This document shows, piece after piece, positions 53,763-63,941 of a stretch of 64,000 nt of DNA (its first letter is position 1; each line of letters starts with the position of its first letter). This DNA is from Prorocentrum cordatum (lineage: Eukaryota; Sar; Dinophyceae; Prorocentrales; Prorocentraceae). Location: NCBI GenBank assembly GCA_963575745.1, contig CAUYUJ010018897.1, positions 123,710 through 187,709 on the forward strand, given 5' to 3'. The position numbers and the translations under genes were made by a program. Under the pieces are notes generated by a model that saw only the letters and a program-made list of their open reading frames with translations, did no database searches and was not told where the DNA came from.

Positions 53763-53912
53763 GACTTTCAACAAAAACGCTTACAGAGTAGATCGGTCCT
53801 TCCTCCTTGCAGGTGCAAGTTCTGAACCGATCTTGTCCCAAACCTGACGAGCCGTTAAGCGCGGCGAAAACTAGCAACACACGCCAGGAGAAGCAGCGGA
53901 CCTGGCAAAACA
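53763..53912 (+). repeat. Right direct repeat (LTR-like)
   Basis: Matches 49935-50072. It ends ...ggcaaaaca and is followed after 2 nt by tggcgcccaacg (53915-53926), which equals the first 12 nt of the retroviral-type tRNA-Lys primer-binding site (from memory). Confidence 0.8.
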
Positions 53913-53926
53913 GTTGGCGCCCAACG

Positions 53927-54612
53927 GGCGAGGCCAGGCACTGGGCAAGGGGTGCAGGAATCGGTGCGACCGGAATGAGTACGGAATGAATGAGTTTTCA
54001 CGAGGACACACAGCAGTTCTTGTCCATTTTGGACTGGATTCGTTGTCGGTGTCGCCGCGGACGTTGTCCACTGAAGACAAAAAGTCGCCTGCCAAACAGC
54101 GGCCTCTGTAGATGTTGCACAACATCTGCCGTTGGGCATCGTGCCAATTCTCTCCGTACCTACTTCGGGCGTGCCAAAGGCATCCCCGTGAGCTTGTGAT
54201 GCTCGCGGGCAATGGCATGGTGGCGAACGTTAGCCACGGCATGTTCGAACAGTTCATGGGCGTTGACTGCAGATGGGGTGTTCGCTGCATTTTTTCCCCC
54301 ACGACGCGCGGGGACTGGTTTGTGCAAGCCGCCGTGTCGCCGGAACTGGGCTACGGTGGGGCGTTCGTTCAAGAATATGCCAAGGAGGCTTCAGACCCTG
54401 GGAGATTCCTTGTCTGATGGGGTGCGGTGGTGGTGTCCAGGGCCAAGCCCCAACTGGCGTTCCACAAGCTTCCAGACCTCTTGGATTCCTCACCCTCCGC
54501 GAACCACGCTCCCCATCAGGGCCCCATGCAGCGGAGGCAGTTGGGACGGACTGCGACGCCAGGCAGGTGGCGAGGGGCATGGACGGGGGATGCGAAGGAG
54601 GCTTGGCACAAG
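53927..54612. other. Unassigned sequence, small ORF
   Basis: One frame (54112-54417) reads ELVMLAGNGMVANVSHGMFE and CIFSPTTRGDWFVQAAVSPE. No family recognised. Overlapping ORFs on both strands make it uncertain. Confidence 0.3.
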
Positions 54613-54710
54613 GAGGAGGAGGACGAGGAGGAGGAGGAGGAGGAGGAGGAGGAGAAGGAGGACGACGAGGACGACGAGGAGGAGGTGGAGGAGGACGGGG
54701 ACGTATAGGA
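54613..54710 (+). repeat. (GGA)n / GAC tract
   Basis: GGA repeats with GAC interruptions. Confidence 0.95.
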
Positions 54711-55442
54711 GGTGAAGGAAGAGTTAGCATCTGATGCCCTCACCGCACGCTCCAAGCGATCGCCGGCGGGGTGGGCGACCGCCAGCGCGCTGTGCTCTCG
54801 TTCCGCTCCCAAGCTTTCGGCCGCGACGGCCGGCCGGGCCCCGCCTCCTTCTTGTAGGCTAGGGCATGCCAGACGAGATTAGAAATCGGAGACAGAGCTC
54901 CGGCTCGCGCTCGATGGAAGAAGAATTATCCAGCTGCTGTTGCCGACGCCCAGAGTTGGAGGGGACAAATCCTGCCCCCCACCAGCAGTGCGATCTCTCT
55001 TTGGAGGGTGGGCGGCCGGGTAATTGAGGAGGGTTGCAGTCAGGCAGAATCCACCGTAGCACCCATGTATGACCCCATATCGCCTTAGCAACTTCGCGGT
55101 GAGGCAAGCCAGCCAGGACGTTGCTAGCAAGGACTTCTGAAAATCCCGCTTGAGCGACGCACAAGAAAGCTGGTTCGATTGCGCCGACGTTTGCGTGTCA
55201 GTTACACGCTCAATGTCGCGCGTACGCACCCTTGTTTCCGGTGTGGCGTGCCGCGCGGGCGGCCTGCGTGAGCCATCGCCATCGCGTAAGGCGGTTGTGT
55301 CATCTGGCGCAGGAGCCGCTTCTTCTCGTCGCCCACTCCAGTGCCCCTCCCGCCCCGTCCTTCCGCGTCTCTTCCGGCCCCCCTGGTCCTCCACCCCACC
55401 CCCCAGAAGCGCATCCGCAGTCTGAGGGGATTGGACCCGCTG
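54711..55442. other. No gene recognised
   Basis: Ordinary mixed-composition sequence. ORFs lack recognised domains. Confidence 0.35.
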
Positions 55443-55585
55443 CCGTCCTCCTCCTCCTCCTCCTCCTCCTCGTCCTCGTCCTCCCCCTTGTCCTCGTCCT
55501 CCTCCTCGTCCTCGTCCTCCTCCTCGTCCTCGTCCTCCTCCTCCTCGTTCTCGTCCTCGCCCTCCTCCTCCTCCGCCTCCACGCG
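55443..55585 (+). repeat. TCC/TCG tract
   Basis: Begins as TCC and becomes a higher-order tcgtcctcgtcctcctcc pattern. Confidence 0.95.
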
Positions 55586-55919
55586 ACCCGCGGCCCCATC
55601 CGGCGATCTCTCGCCGATGCGCACCGTCCAGCGGCTTGTGCCGGCCTGCCCCGCCACAGTGGACATCGGGCATCGAGGAGACGCCCACTCTGGCGAATCG
55701 GCCCACTCAGACGAGTCGACGGGGGGAATCTGCACGGGCTCATGCGACGCTGGCATGCGAGCGTACGGGTGCAGTCCCTGGTCAGCTTCGCTGATCGACG
55801 CGCATTTCGCAGGATACTTTCGTTTGTTCTTCCACGAAGCCTGAGTCGGGTGTTTATTGTCTCTGGACACCTCGCGCAGGAACAGGAAGTCACCTACTAC
55901 ACCATGATCACATCAGAAT

Positions 55920-55934
55920 AATCATCATCATCAT

Positions 55935-55966
<32 letters not shown>

Positions 55967-56098
55967 TCATCATCAGCAGCACCAGCATTATCATCAGCAT
56001 CATCATTGTCATCATCAGCATCATCAGCATCAACATCAACATCATCATAAGCATACTCATCAGCATCACCATCATCATTATCCGTTATCCCGCTACAG

Positions 56099-56144
<46 letters not shown>

Positions 56145-56204
56145 AGCAGCAGTATCATCATCATCAGCAGCATTTTTATCATCATCATCATCATCATCAT
56201 TATC

Positions 56205-56280
<76 letters not shown>

Positions 56281-56341
56281 GCATCAGCATCAGCATCAGC
56301 ATCAGCATCATCATCCTCATCATCATCATCATCAGCATCAG

Positions 56342-56399
<58 letters not shown>

Positions 56400-56440
56400 T
56401 TCATCATCATCATCATCATCATCATCTGCACCACAACAAT
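55920..56440 (+). repeat. (ATC)n tract
   Basis: ATC/CAT triplets with AGC-ATC and ACC blocks, similar to 33950-34925. Poly-Asp and poly-Met frames are artefacts. Confidence 0.95.
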
Positions 56441-56475
56441 CAGTCGTCACTTCGAGCCCCTCAGGCCTGAATACA

Positions 56476-58220
56476 GAGGAAGCCTCGAGCGGGAGCCTCG
56501 TCTGCGAGTGAATTGCGAGGAAGTCTCAGGCGGGAGCCCCTCTCTACGGGGCCCGCAGCTCATGTTCGAATCCGAGGTGGGTCATCCAAAAGCTTGTAAC
56601 CGTCGTAGCTGCGGGGCTCATCAGGCCTGAACATGGAGGAAGTCTCGAGCGGGAGCCTCGTCTGCGAGTGCACTGCAAAGAAGTCTCAGGCGGGAGCCCC
56701 CTCCCTGTGGAGCCCGCAGTTCATGTACGAATACGAGCAGATCATCGAAAACGTGTCATTGTCATCACTGTTGGGTTCCTGGGACCTCAATGTGGAGGAA
56801 GTCTCAAGCGGAAGCCTCATACGTGAGTTATTTGCAAGGAGGTCTCAGGCGGGAGCCCCCTCCCCGATGGGGCCCGCAGTTCATGTTAGCAATCCGAGCG
56901 GGCCATTCGCAGACTTAGAACTATCGTCACTTTTGATCTCCTGAGGCATGAGTATGGACGAAGTCTCGCGCGGGACCTTCGTCTGCGAGTCAATTGCAAG
57001 GAACTCTCAGGTGGGACCCCCCTCCCTGTAGGGCCCGCAGCACACGTTTGCATTCCTAGCGGGTCATCCAAAAGCCTACATTTGTCGTCTGGTTGGGGCT
57101 CCTGGGGTTCCAATATGGAGGAAGTCTCAAACGGGAGCATTGGCTGTGAGTGAATTACAAGAAAGTTTCATGCGGGAGTCATCCAACAACTTGTACCTGT
57201 TGTAATTATTTGGTTCCCCAGGCCCGAATATGGAGGAAGTCCTGAGCGGGGGCCTCGTCTGTGAGTGCATTGCGAGGAAGTCTCAGGCGGAAGCCCCCCC
57301 CTGGGCCAGCAGCTCACGTTAGCAATCTGCGCGGGTCGTATAAAAAAACCTGTAACGGTCATCCTTTTTGGGGCTCCTGGGGCCTGAATGTGGAGGAAGT
57401 ATCGAGCGGCAGCCTCGCTCTGTGGGCGACTTGCAAAGTCTCAGGCGGGAGCCCTCTCTCGATGGGGCCCGCAGCTCATGTTAGTAATCCGCGCGGGTCG
57501 TCCAAACGCTTGTAGCCGTCGTCATCGGGCCGTCCAAAAAACTGATCACTGTCATCATTTGTAGGCTCCTCAGGGTTTGAATATGGAGGAAGTCTCGAGC
57601 GGGAGTCTCACATGTGAGCGATTTGCAAGGAGGTCTCAGGCGGGAGCCCCTTATAGGGCCCGCAACTAATGTTAGTAATCCGAGCGGGTCGTCCCAAAAC
57701 TTGTAACTTTCTTCACTTGTGGGCTCCTGAGGTTTGAGCAGAGAGGAAGTATCGAGCGGCAGCCTCGTCTGTGAGTAAACTGCAAAGAAGTCTCAGGCGA
57801 GAGCCCCCTCCCTATGGACCCGCAGCTCACGTTAGTAATCTGAGCGGGTCGTCCAAAATCTTGTAACGATCGTCGCTCTTGGGTTCCTCGGGCCTGAATA
57901 TGGAGGAACTCTCGGGAGGGAGCCTCGTCTGTGAGTGCATCGCAAGGATGTCTCAGGCAGGAGCCTCCTCCCCATGGAGCCCGCAGCTCATGTTAGTAAT
58001 CCGAGCGGGTCATCAAAGTTCCTGAAGTGTCGTCGCTCTGGGGTTCCTGAGGCTTGAACCCGGAGGACGTGTCGAGCGGGAGCCCCGTCCGGGAGTGGAT
58101 CGCGGGGGCGAATCCAGCTCGCGCTCGGAAAAGATCGCTCATCTATTGGGAGTTGGACTTTCAGCTGGCCTGCCACTGGCCCTCACGGGCCACCCCTCCG
58201 TATGGGGCTCGGACTTCACG
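56476..58220 (+). repeat. ~160-bp satellite, 11 copies
   Basis: Units start with GAGGAAG at 56476, 56636, 56795, 56957, 57118, 57233, 57393, 57586, 57743, 57903 and 58063. Spacing is 157-162 bp except 115 (a deletion) and 193 (an insertion). Each unit holds two copies of the core, GAGGAAGTCTCGAGCGGGAG and GAGGAAGTCTCAGGCGGGAG, about 50 bp apart, then ggggcccgcagctcatgtta, cgagcgggtcgtccaaaa and a gctcctgaggcctgaatatg end. Confidence 0.9.
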
Positions 58221-58270
58221 TTGGCAATCCGAGTGTTGTATGCTAAGCGGGTCGTCGGCAAACTTGTTAG

Positions 58271-58629
58271 TGCCGAGACTTCCTGGAGCGCGGGCCGACG
58301 GCGTCCTTGCGGAGAGTGTTCGAGGAGTTCGACAAGAGAGCGGTGAATTCCAGGGATGAGGCGGAGCAGCTCGCGGCTGAGCTGGACTTCAAGCTGCCTC
58401 CCGCCTGAGCGCGGCCGCGATTTTCTCGGGACCTGCGGGGTTGCCCCAACGGCCTCGCCCGCTGGGCTGCCCCAGCGGCTTCGCGATGCGGCCATCGGAG
58501 AACGCGCCCATGGCGCCCGCGGCCGCATCGGCGCCGAGGAAAATCGACTGGGCCTGGCCAAGAGCCAGAGGAGGTGCATGGGGGGAGCGGGCAGGAGGAT
58601 GATAAGAGAGGGACAGTGAGCAGGATGGC
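58271..58629. other. No gene recognised
   Basis: A short unique stretch between the satellite and a GGA tract. One frame reads RAHGARGRIGAEENRLGLAK but no domain is recognised. Confidence 0.3.
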
Positions 58630-58820
58630 GTGGAGGAGGAGGAGGAGGAGGAGGAGGAGGAGGAGGAGGAAATGGAGACGGAGGAGGAGGAGGAGGGGGA
58701 GGAGGAGAAGGAGGAGGAGGAGGAGGAGGAGGAGGAGACGGAGGGCGATGAGGACGAGGAGAAGGAGGAGGAGGTGCATCAGAGGGCGGGAGGACGCCTC
58801 CGCCAAGGCGACGAGGAGGA
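58630..58820 (+). repeat. (GGA)n tract
   Basis: GGA repeats with GAC and AAGGAG interruptions. Confidence 0.95.
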
Positions 58821-60369
58821 AATGATGGTTAAGTCAAATCGATTATCATGCACGGTCCTACCGTCGGAGTAATTGGACGTCGATTAGTGATTTCGTCCCG
58901 TGGAGTGAACCAGCCGGTTATGCTGAACGGCGGCTGGTTCATGAGAATTTCGTTTGCCCTCGATGTCTGGATTTCTTGGGTTCGGGTGCAGCTGGCGCGA
59001 AGGTTAAAAACAACTCTAGTTTTGGATGGGTACCCTTTTTTGTTACTCGTGTTTGAGCTCTCCACATGTTAGTGACTTTTCTTTGGGGTACCTCCATTGG
59101 ACCCTGGCCCCTTTGCGAAGGGGCTCATGTTCTTGTGTGGTATGCCGCTGCTGCTGTCTTGTTGTCGCCGTTCACGTGTTATTTGTTGTTCCAGTGTCCT
59201 CTGCTGTTAGTTGCTCTCGCGTCCTCCCGTGTTCTCCGTTTGTTCCCATGCGGTTTGCTGACTTGCTTCTTCTGCTGATCCCGTGTTCTCGCTGCCCATG
59301 TAATTTCTGCTGTTTCCGCGTCGTCTGTTTCTCCCGTGTTCTCAGTTGTTCCCTTGTGCTCTGCTGCAGTGTTTCCTCCGCGGAAGCCCCGTGCTCTGTG
59401 CTGCCCCCGTTGTCTGCGTTGCTCCCGCGCCCTCTGGCTGCCCCGTGCCTGTACTCCTGGTTTCGGCGGCCCCATATGAACCCTAGCCCCAGTGCCCCAC
59501 GATTTCTAGGGAGGGGGGGTCACTGCGTTCGGGAGCTCCCACACGGAGTGAACCCACCCCCCCTGCAGAAGTCGTGGAAAGTGGGGGTAGGGTCCACATG
59601 TGGCCACCTATGGCCTCTCCGATCTCGCCGTTCTCGCCGTTGTCGTCGCCGGCCCTCCCGGACGGCCAGGGCGCTCCCCCCCACCCACCCGGCCAGGCCG
59701 GCTCGTGTCGTGCCGCCCGCGGCGGCGAACCCGCCGCGGGCGGTCCAGGTTACACGCTGGCAGCGGCCCAGACTCGGCCAAGACAGCCAGGGCGCTGAAA
59801 GAAAGGGGAGGGGCTCTGATTTTCTGGAGGCTCACAGAGATCCGACGCTCCAAAAGGTTGGAGCGGCGTGTTTTTGGCCGTTTTCGGCCTCTGGGGGCCC
59901 TCGCCAGGCCTCGGGAGCGTCAGAAACGACTCAGGACGAAGAACCTGTCCCAGGGAAGTGGTCCAGATTTCCGGGGCCCACGCATCAAAAAAACTGGAGC
60001 AGCCGGGATGTCTGGGCTCCCTAGCTTCATGTCGCGGAGCCTGGTTGTGGCCCAGGCCCACCGTAGCCAGAACAAGCTCCTTCCGTTCCTCATGGTGCGC
60101 TCCTCATGGCAGCACGCTGGCCGTACGGGACGACCTGGCGACCGAAAAGCCGCCGATGGCTCCAGGCCGAGCCGATCCGCGCGGTGTCCGGGGCCAGCGC
60201 CGAGGCCGTCACGACACGACCCGCCCGCGACCCGCCGAGAGGCCACGTCCGACCTGCAGTGGCGCCCCGGCTGCATGGCCCGCCTGGAGCGGCACCCCAG
60301 CTGCGTGGCCCGCCGCTGGGGGGGGGGGGGGGGAGAGTCGGCCGGCAGCGTCGCCCGCGTGCGCTGACC
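58821..60369. other. No gene recognised
   Basis: 59190-59480 has a degenerate cgtgttctc / ctgctgttt pattern. A G run of 17 lies at about 60317-60333. No domain-bearing ORF. Confidence 0.4.
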
Positions 60370-60384
60370 ACGGCGAGGGGAGGG

Positions 60385-60588
60385 CGCCAGAAGGAGGAGG
60401 AGGAGGAGGAGGAAGGAGGAGGAGGAAGGAGGAGGAGGAGGAGGAGGAGGACGAGGAGGACGAGGAGGACGAGGAGAACGAGGAGGAGGAGGAGGGAGGA
60501 GGAGGACGAGGACAAGGACCAGGACCAGGACCAGGACCAGGACCAGGACCAGGACCAGGACGAGGAGGAGGAGGAGGAGGAAAGTGCG

Positions 60589-60642
<54 letters not shown>

Positions 60643-60910
60643 GAGGAGGAGGAGGAGGAGGACAAGAAGGAGGAGGGGGAGGAGAAGGAGGAGGAGGAGG
60701 AGGAGGAGGAGGAGGAGGAGGAGGAGGATTCTGGGGAGGAGGAGGAGGAGGAGGAGGAAAAGGAGTAAGAGGAGGAGGAGGAGGAGGAGGACGAGGAGGA
60801 GGGGAGGGGAGGAGGAGGGGGAGGAGGACGAGGAGGAGGAGAAGGAGGAGGAGGAGGAGGAGGAGGAAGACGAGGACAAGGACGAGGACGAGGAGGAGGA
60901 GGATTTTTTC
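60385..60910 (+). repeat. (GGA)n with (AGGACC)n and (GAGGAC)n blocks
   Basis: GGA repeats include a pure (ccagga)n block at about 60516-60562 and a (gaggac)n block at 60588-60640. It lies just past the 3' end of LINE E. Confidence 0.95.
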
Positions 60911-60959
60911 CATTTGACGCTGCCCAACAGGTAACCTGAGGGAAAATGGAGGAGGAGAG

Positions 60960-61493
60960 TGATTACTCATCCACCTCGGGCATGGGCTCCACACTAATCC
61001 CTTTGAGCTTAGGGTTAAAACCACGCGTCATGAACCGCCATCGATCGAGGTCGTTACGGCCAGTGCATTTCGGATCGCACTGGCGGCTCAATCTAATTAC
61101 TCTTCCGAGACAGGTGTAGGCTTTACATCTGACGCAGACGAAGAGCGGAGATTGGTCACTGCACTGCAAGGCAAGCATGCGGTGACCCAAATTCGACATT
61201 TCTTGCACAGCAGGTGGAGGCTCGCCACGGCAACCACTGCTAGGCGGTCGCTCCGAGGAGCGACGAAAACGAAGACAGCACATGCAACGCCACACGCTGC
61301 GATGCCATTCCCATTGGTGGTCGAAGGAGGACTTTGAGGAGGACGCAGGAGGCATGGGAATGGCTCGCGCGACATCACTGAGATCGAGCTTCGGCCAGTT
61401 CGGGAGCACTGCTGCGGCTACTCGGCCAACGGCACGAGCAGCTGAGACGACTCGGTCTATCTGCGTCATCTCATCCGCACTGGCCTGCGGGTG
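60960..61493 (-). pseudogene. LINE E post-RNase H Cys domain
   Basis: Contains RCMCCLRFRRSSERPPSSGC and, after about 35 residues, LFVCVRCKAYTCLGRVIRLS-RQCDPKC, then RNDLDRWRFMTRGFNPKLKG. The CxxC...L.R.C...basic helix...P pattern equals the C-terminal domains of LINES B and C. Confidence 0.65.
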
Positions 61494-62147
61494 TCATGAC
61501 ACTCCATACTTCGCAGCTCTGTCAGCTGCATCGCTGCCTAGCATTAAACACCGATATGTGGCAGAGAGGTCTACAGAGTCTGCCACGTGCGCTTTGATCT
61601 TGCGCACCTCGTTCCAGTGAGCACTGGATGAGAAAACGCACTGCCTGAATACTTCTTCCTATGAGAAAAACGCACAGCCTTGGGAGAAACATGGGCCCTG
61701 ACGACCCCTATGCAATCCGCATAGCCCGTGGTGGGCCCAGTCAGGCATTGGGCAGTAGCGGCGTAGGCGCTGTACTCGCCCGCTTGGGAGGTCTGGGGGA
61801 ACGGCCTTCCGACGGCACCCGAGACAGAGGCGATGACCTCCCCTTCAGGGTCCACAGACAAAACCCCAGCCCGCCCTAGACAGCTCCTTGATGACATGCT
61901 TAAAGGACGAATCGTCCCAGAAAACATCTCCACAAACATCAGCGGCACCGGGGCTCGGACCTGGGGCTCCAGACAAAAAATGGACGATACGACTCTGCTC
62001 GCAGGGTCTCGGCAACACGTCCCCTGGGTGGGGGAACACACCCATGGAAAACACCACTTTTTCAATATCACTACCAGCTGCTAGCACACGACGGGGACTC
62101 CAAAATAATGTCCGCGTCACACGCCCTCGGGCGGAGCTCGTCGACAC
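61494..62147 (-). pseudogene. LINE E RNase H, frameshifted
   Basis: Pieces in three frames: AADVCGDVFWDDSSFKH (first Asp), AGVLSVDPEGEVIASVSGA with SQAGEYSAYAATAQ (Glu) and GYADCIGVVRAHV (Asp), then RKIKAHVADSVDLSATY and LGSDAADRAAKYGVS (His and last Asp). GVS is followed by TGA at 61496-61494 where LINE C has GVSQHP; the frame goes on as HPQASADEMTQIDRVV. Confidence 0.75.
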
Positions 62148-62253
62148 TCGTACACTGCCAGAGTCGGTGCATTAATTTGTCGGGAGCAGCTTGGCAAAGT
62201 TGGCAAATATTGTCTGGAAGCTGATTGCCACGCTCGATGGCACGCTTCTTAGG

Positions 62254-62874
62254 CTAAGTGCCGTCACACGCGAGCAATCTGACACATCCCCGACCGAGCG
62301 GAGATTCGGCAGAGCGTCGCATCTCTGAGGCCACGGCATCGAAGCACATCCTCCCCATCCCCAATTTGCCTCCCACCGCCCTCTGGTGCGTCCTGGTCGC
62401 CCCCTCGAACAGAAGGTCAGCCACGAGCGCAGGTGAACACGAGGTGAGCTGGATGTGGTCAACAAAGTCGTTGACTAAGGTGTGCCAGGCAGGCATGTGC
62501 CAGCCGATCCTATGAAGAGGAAGTCTCATAGCTTGGACGAGGCCCCTCACTTGACGCCACGTGGGGAGGGGGGTGTCGCAAAAAAGTAGGAAAAAAAAAA
62601 TGTTCCAAGCTCGGCGCAAGACCTCAAACGACAAAACATGGCCAGACAACCTCACCTGAGAGCCCCAAACGTCTTTAGATAACCGAGTAATGGGAGCGAC
62701 CGCAGCCCTCCAAGTCGGGTCACCATAGAGGATGAGGAAAGAGGTGAGGGATCTCTGGCCAGAGGAGGGGTTGAGGGTGGAGGCAGGGGCACGACGAGGG
62801 GGGGCGAGCTCATAGTCTGAAATTCTGTGGGTGTCGGCGTCGTAGTTCAGACCAGCGGGGGGGGGTGTAAACAA
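62254..62874 (-). pseudogene. LINE E thumb/connection region
   Basis: Contains LILYGDPTWRAAVAPITRLS-KDVWGSQVRL, MRLPLHRIGWHMPAWHTLVN and SCSPALVADLLFEGATR. The PTWRAAVAPI.RL..DVW block fits the region between RT and RNase H in this family. A run of Phe codons (NIFFFLLF) comes from a local A-rich homopolymer at 62585-62600. Confidence 0.65.
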
Positions 62875-63941
62875 TCAACACGTGTGTCGTCCCAGCATGG
62901 CCTTACACCGCTGGAACCTTGCAAGCCGCTGTTTAACTATTCTTCGCCTGTGAGGATACGTGTTCCCTCTTCTTCCTCCTCCCCTTCCCATCCCAGCAGT
63001 CTCGTCCACTCCTGCATTGGCGACAGAGTCCTTTGGCGTGCCCGCCAGGGGTCCCAATAGCTTCTTGATGCGAAACCCGCGAGATGAAGAGGAACAAACG
63101 AGGGCAGTTTTGCCGAGCGAAGTAGTATAATACATATCTTCTGTGGTGGCATGGCGCAGCTCAGTGGCGGCTTCAACCACCAGACTGACAATGGAACACG
63201 GACAAGCCTGAACCGAATAACCATAGTCACCCAAGTACACATCCAAACCCTTCTGAACCCGGGGGGGGGGGGGGGGGAGGGGGGGGGGGGGTCAAGGGAG
63301 GAATGGTGCAAGCACGCGCAAAACTGGTGGCGGTCGAGCATCCTGCACGTACCCCTCTTGAAGCATAGAAAGGGCCTTGGACCATGGCTTCGAGGGTCAA
63401 AATTCGCGGTCCTCGGTACAGATCCAGGCAGGCCGTGGCGATCTGCTTTGGGAAGCCCAGGAGCTCGCAGCGATCCCCGAACTTGGCAAGGCATTTGGTC
63501 CCGAAGAACTTGGCTAAGCCCCAGAGAAGGCTGCACGTGACCTGCGGATTGGAGGCAGCGGACTCGGAGCGGAGCGCCTGGCGCCAAACGACGCCACCAG
63601 CACTTGCGAAGGCTGATGCAGCGAGCTCTGGTCTCCCAATCCTGAAGACTGGGTCTTCTCAAACGCCCCCCGATCCTGCAATGCGCCGCAGACATTCCAA
63701 TGAGTCTCCAACCCCCCGTCGGTGTTCCAAGCAGCACAACACTCAAAACTCTGATCTGCTTGGGAATGAGACCAGTATTCTCCATAACAGACCACAGAGT
63801 CATAAGAACGTGCAGGGAGGGGCCGCTAAGAACGTTGAAATGTCTCATATGAAATCCATCGACGCCCACCGCCGACGATGATTTGTACGATCGGGAAGCC
63901 TGACGAATACTGGAGGGGGTGATCCAGGGGAGGGGGTCCAA
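62875..63941 (-). pseudogene. LINE E reverse transcriptase
   Basis: Start region SSAVGVDGFHMRHFNVLSG, fingers VVLLGTPTGGWRLIGM. In a shifted frame motif A reads LLWGLAKFFGTKCLAKFGD (about 63490-63550), where LINE C has LFTDLSKFYERIS; motif B reads RAGCSTATSFARACTIPP. Motif C is LDVYLGDYGYSV (about 63215-63249), where Asp-Asp is expected. Both metal-binding Asp are therefore Gly. A homopolymer (63261-63291) sits between motifs B and C. An in-frame stop precedes the 63941 end. Confidence 0.75.
63261..63291 (+). repeat. Poly-G run (G17-A-G13)
   Basis: On the LINE E strand this is poly-C inside the RT gene between motifs B and C. It is a likely site of expansion and of sequencing error. Confidence 0.95.

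Larger units (their letters stand above)
49935..53912 (+). mobile_element. Direct-repeat-bounded element with YVDDT reverse transcriptase
   Basis: A block visibly richer in A/T than its surroundings is bounded by two direct repeats of about 140 bp (49935-50072 and 53763-53912, roughly 80% alike by eye), 3.8 kb apart. Inside are a Gln-rich segment, a Lys/Arg/Ser-rich segment and an RT remnant with DTVEFYPSS (motif A-like) and RYSGYVDDTLAIIF (motif C). YVDDT followed by a W/F-x-IDF box resembles Penelope-like RTs, which often have LTR-like repeats; a DIRS-type or other class cannot be excluded. Many frame breaks: not autonomous. Confidence 0.6.

Noticed and set aside
60061-60080. ccgtagcca as a spliced-leader start
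   Set aside because: Only nine bases match before the sequence diverges.
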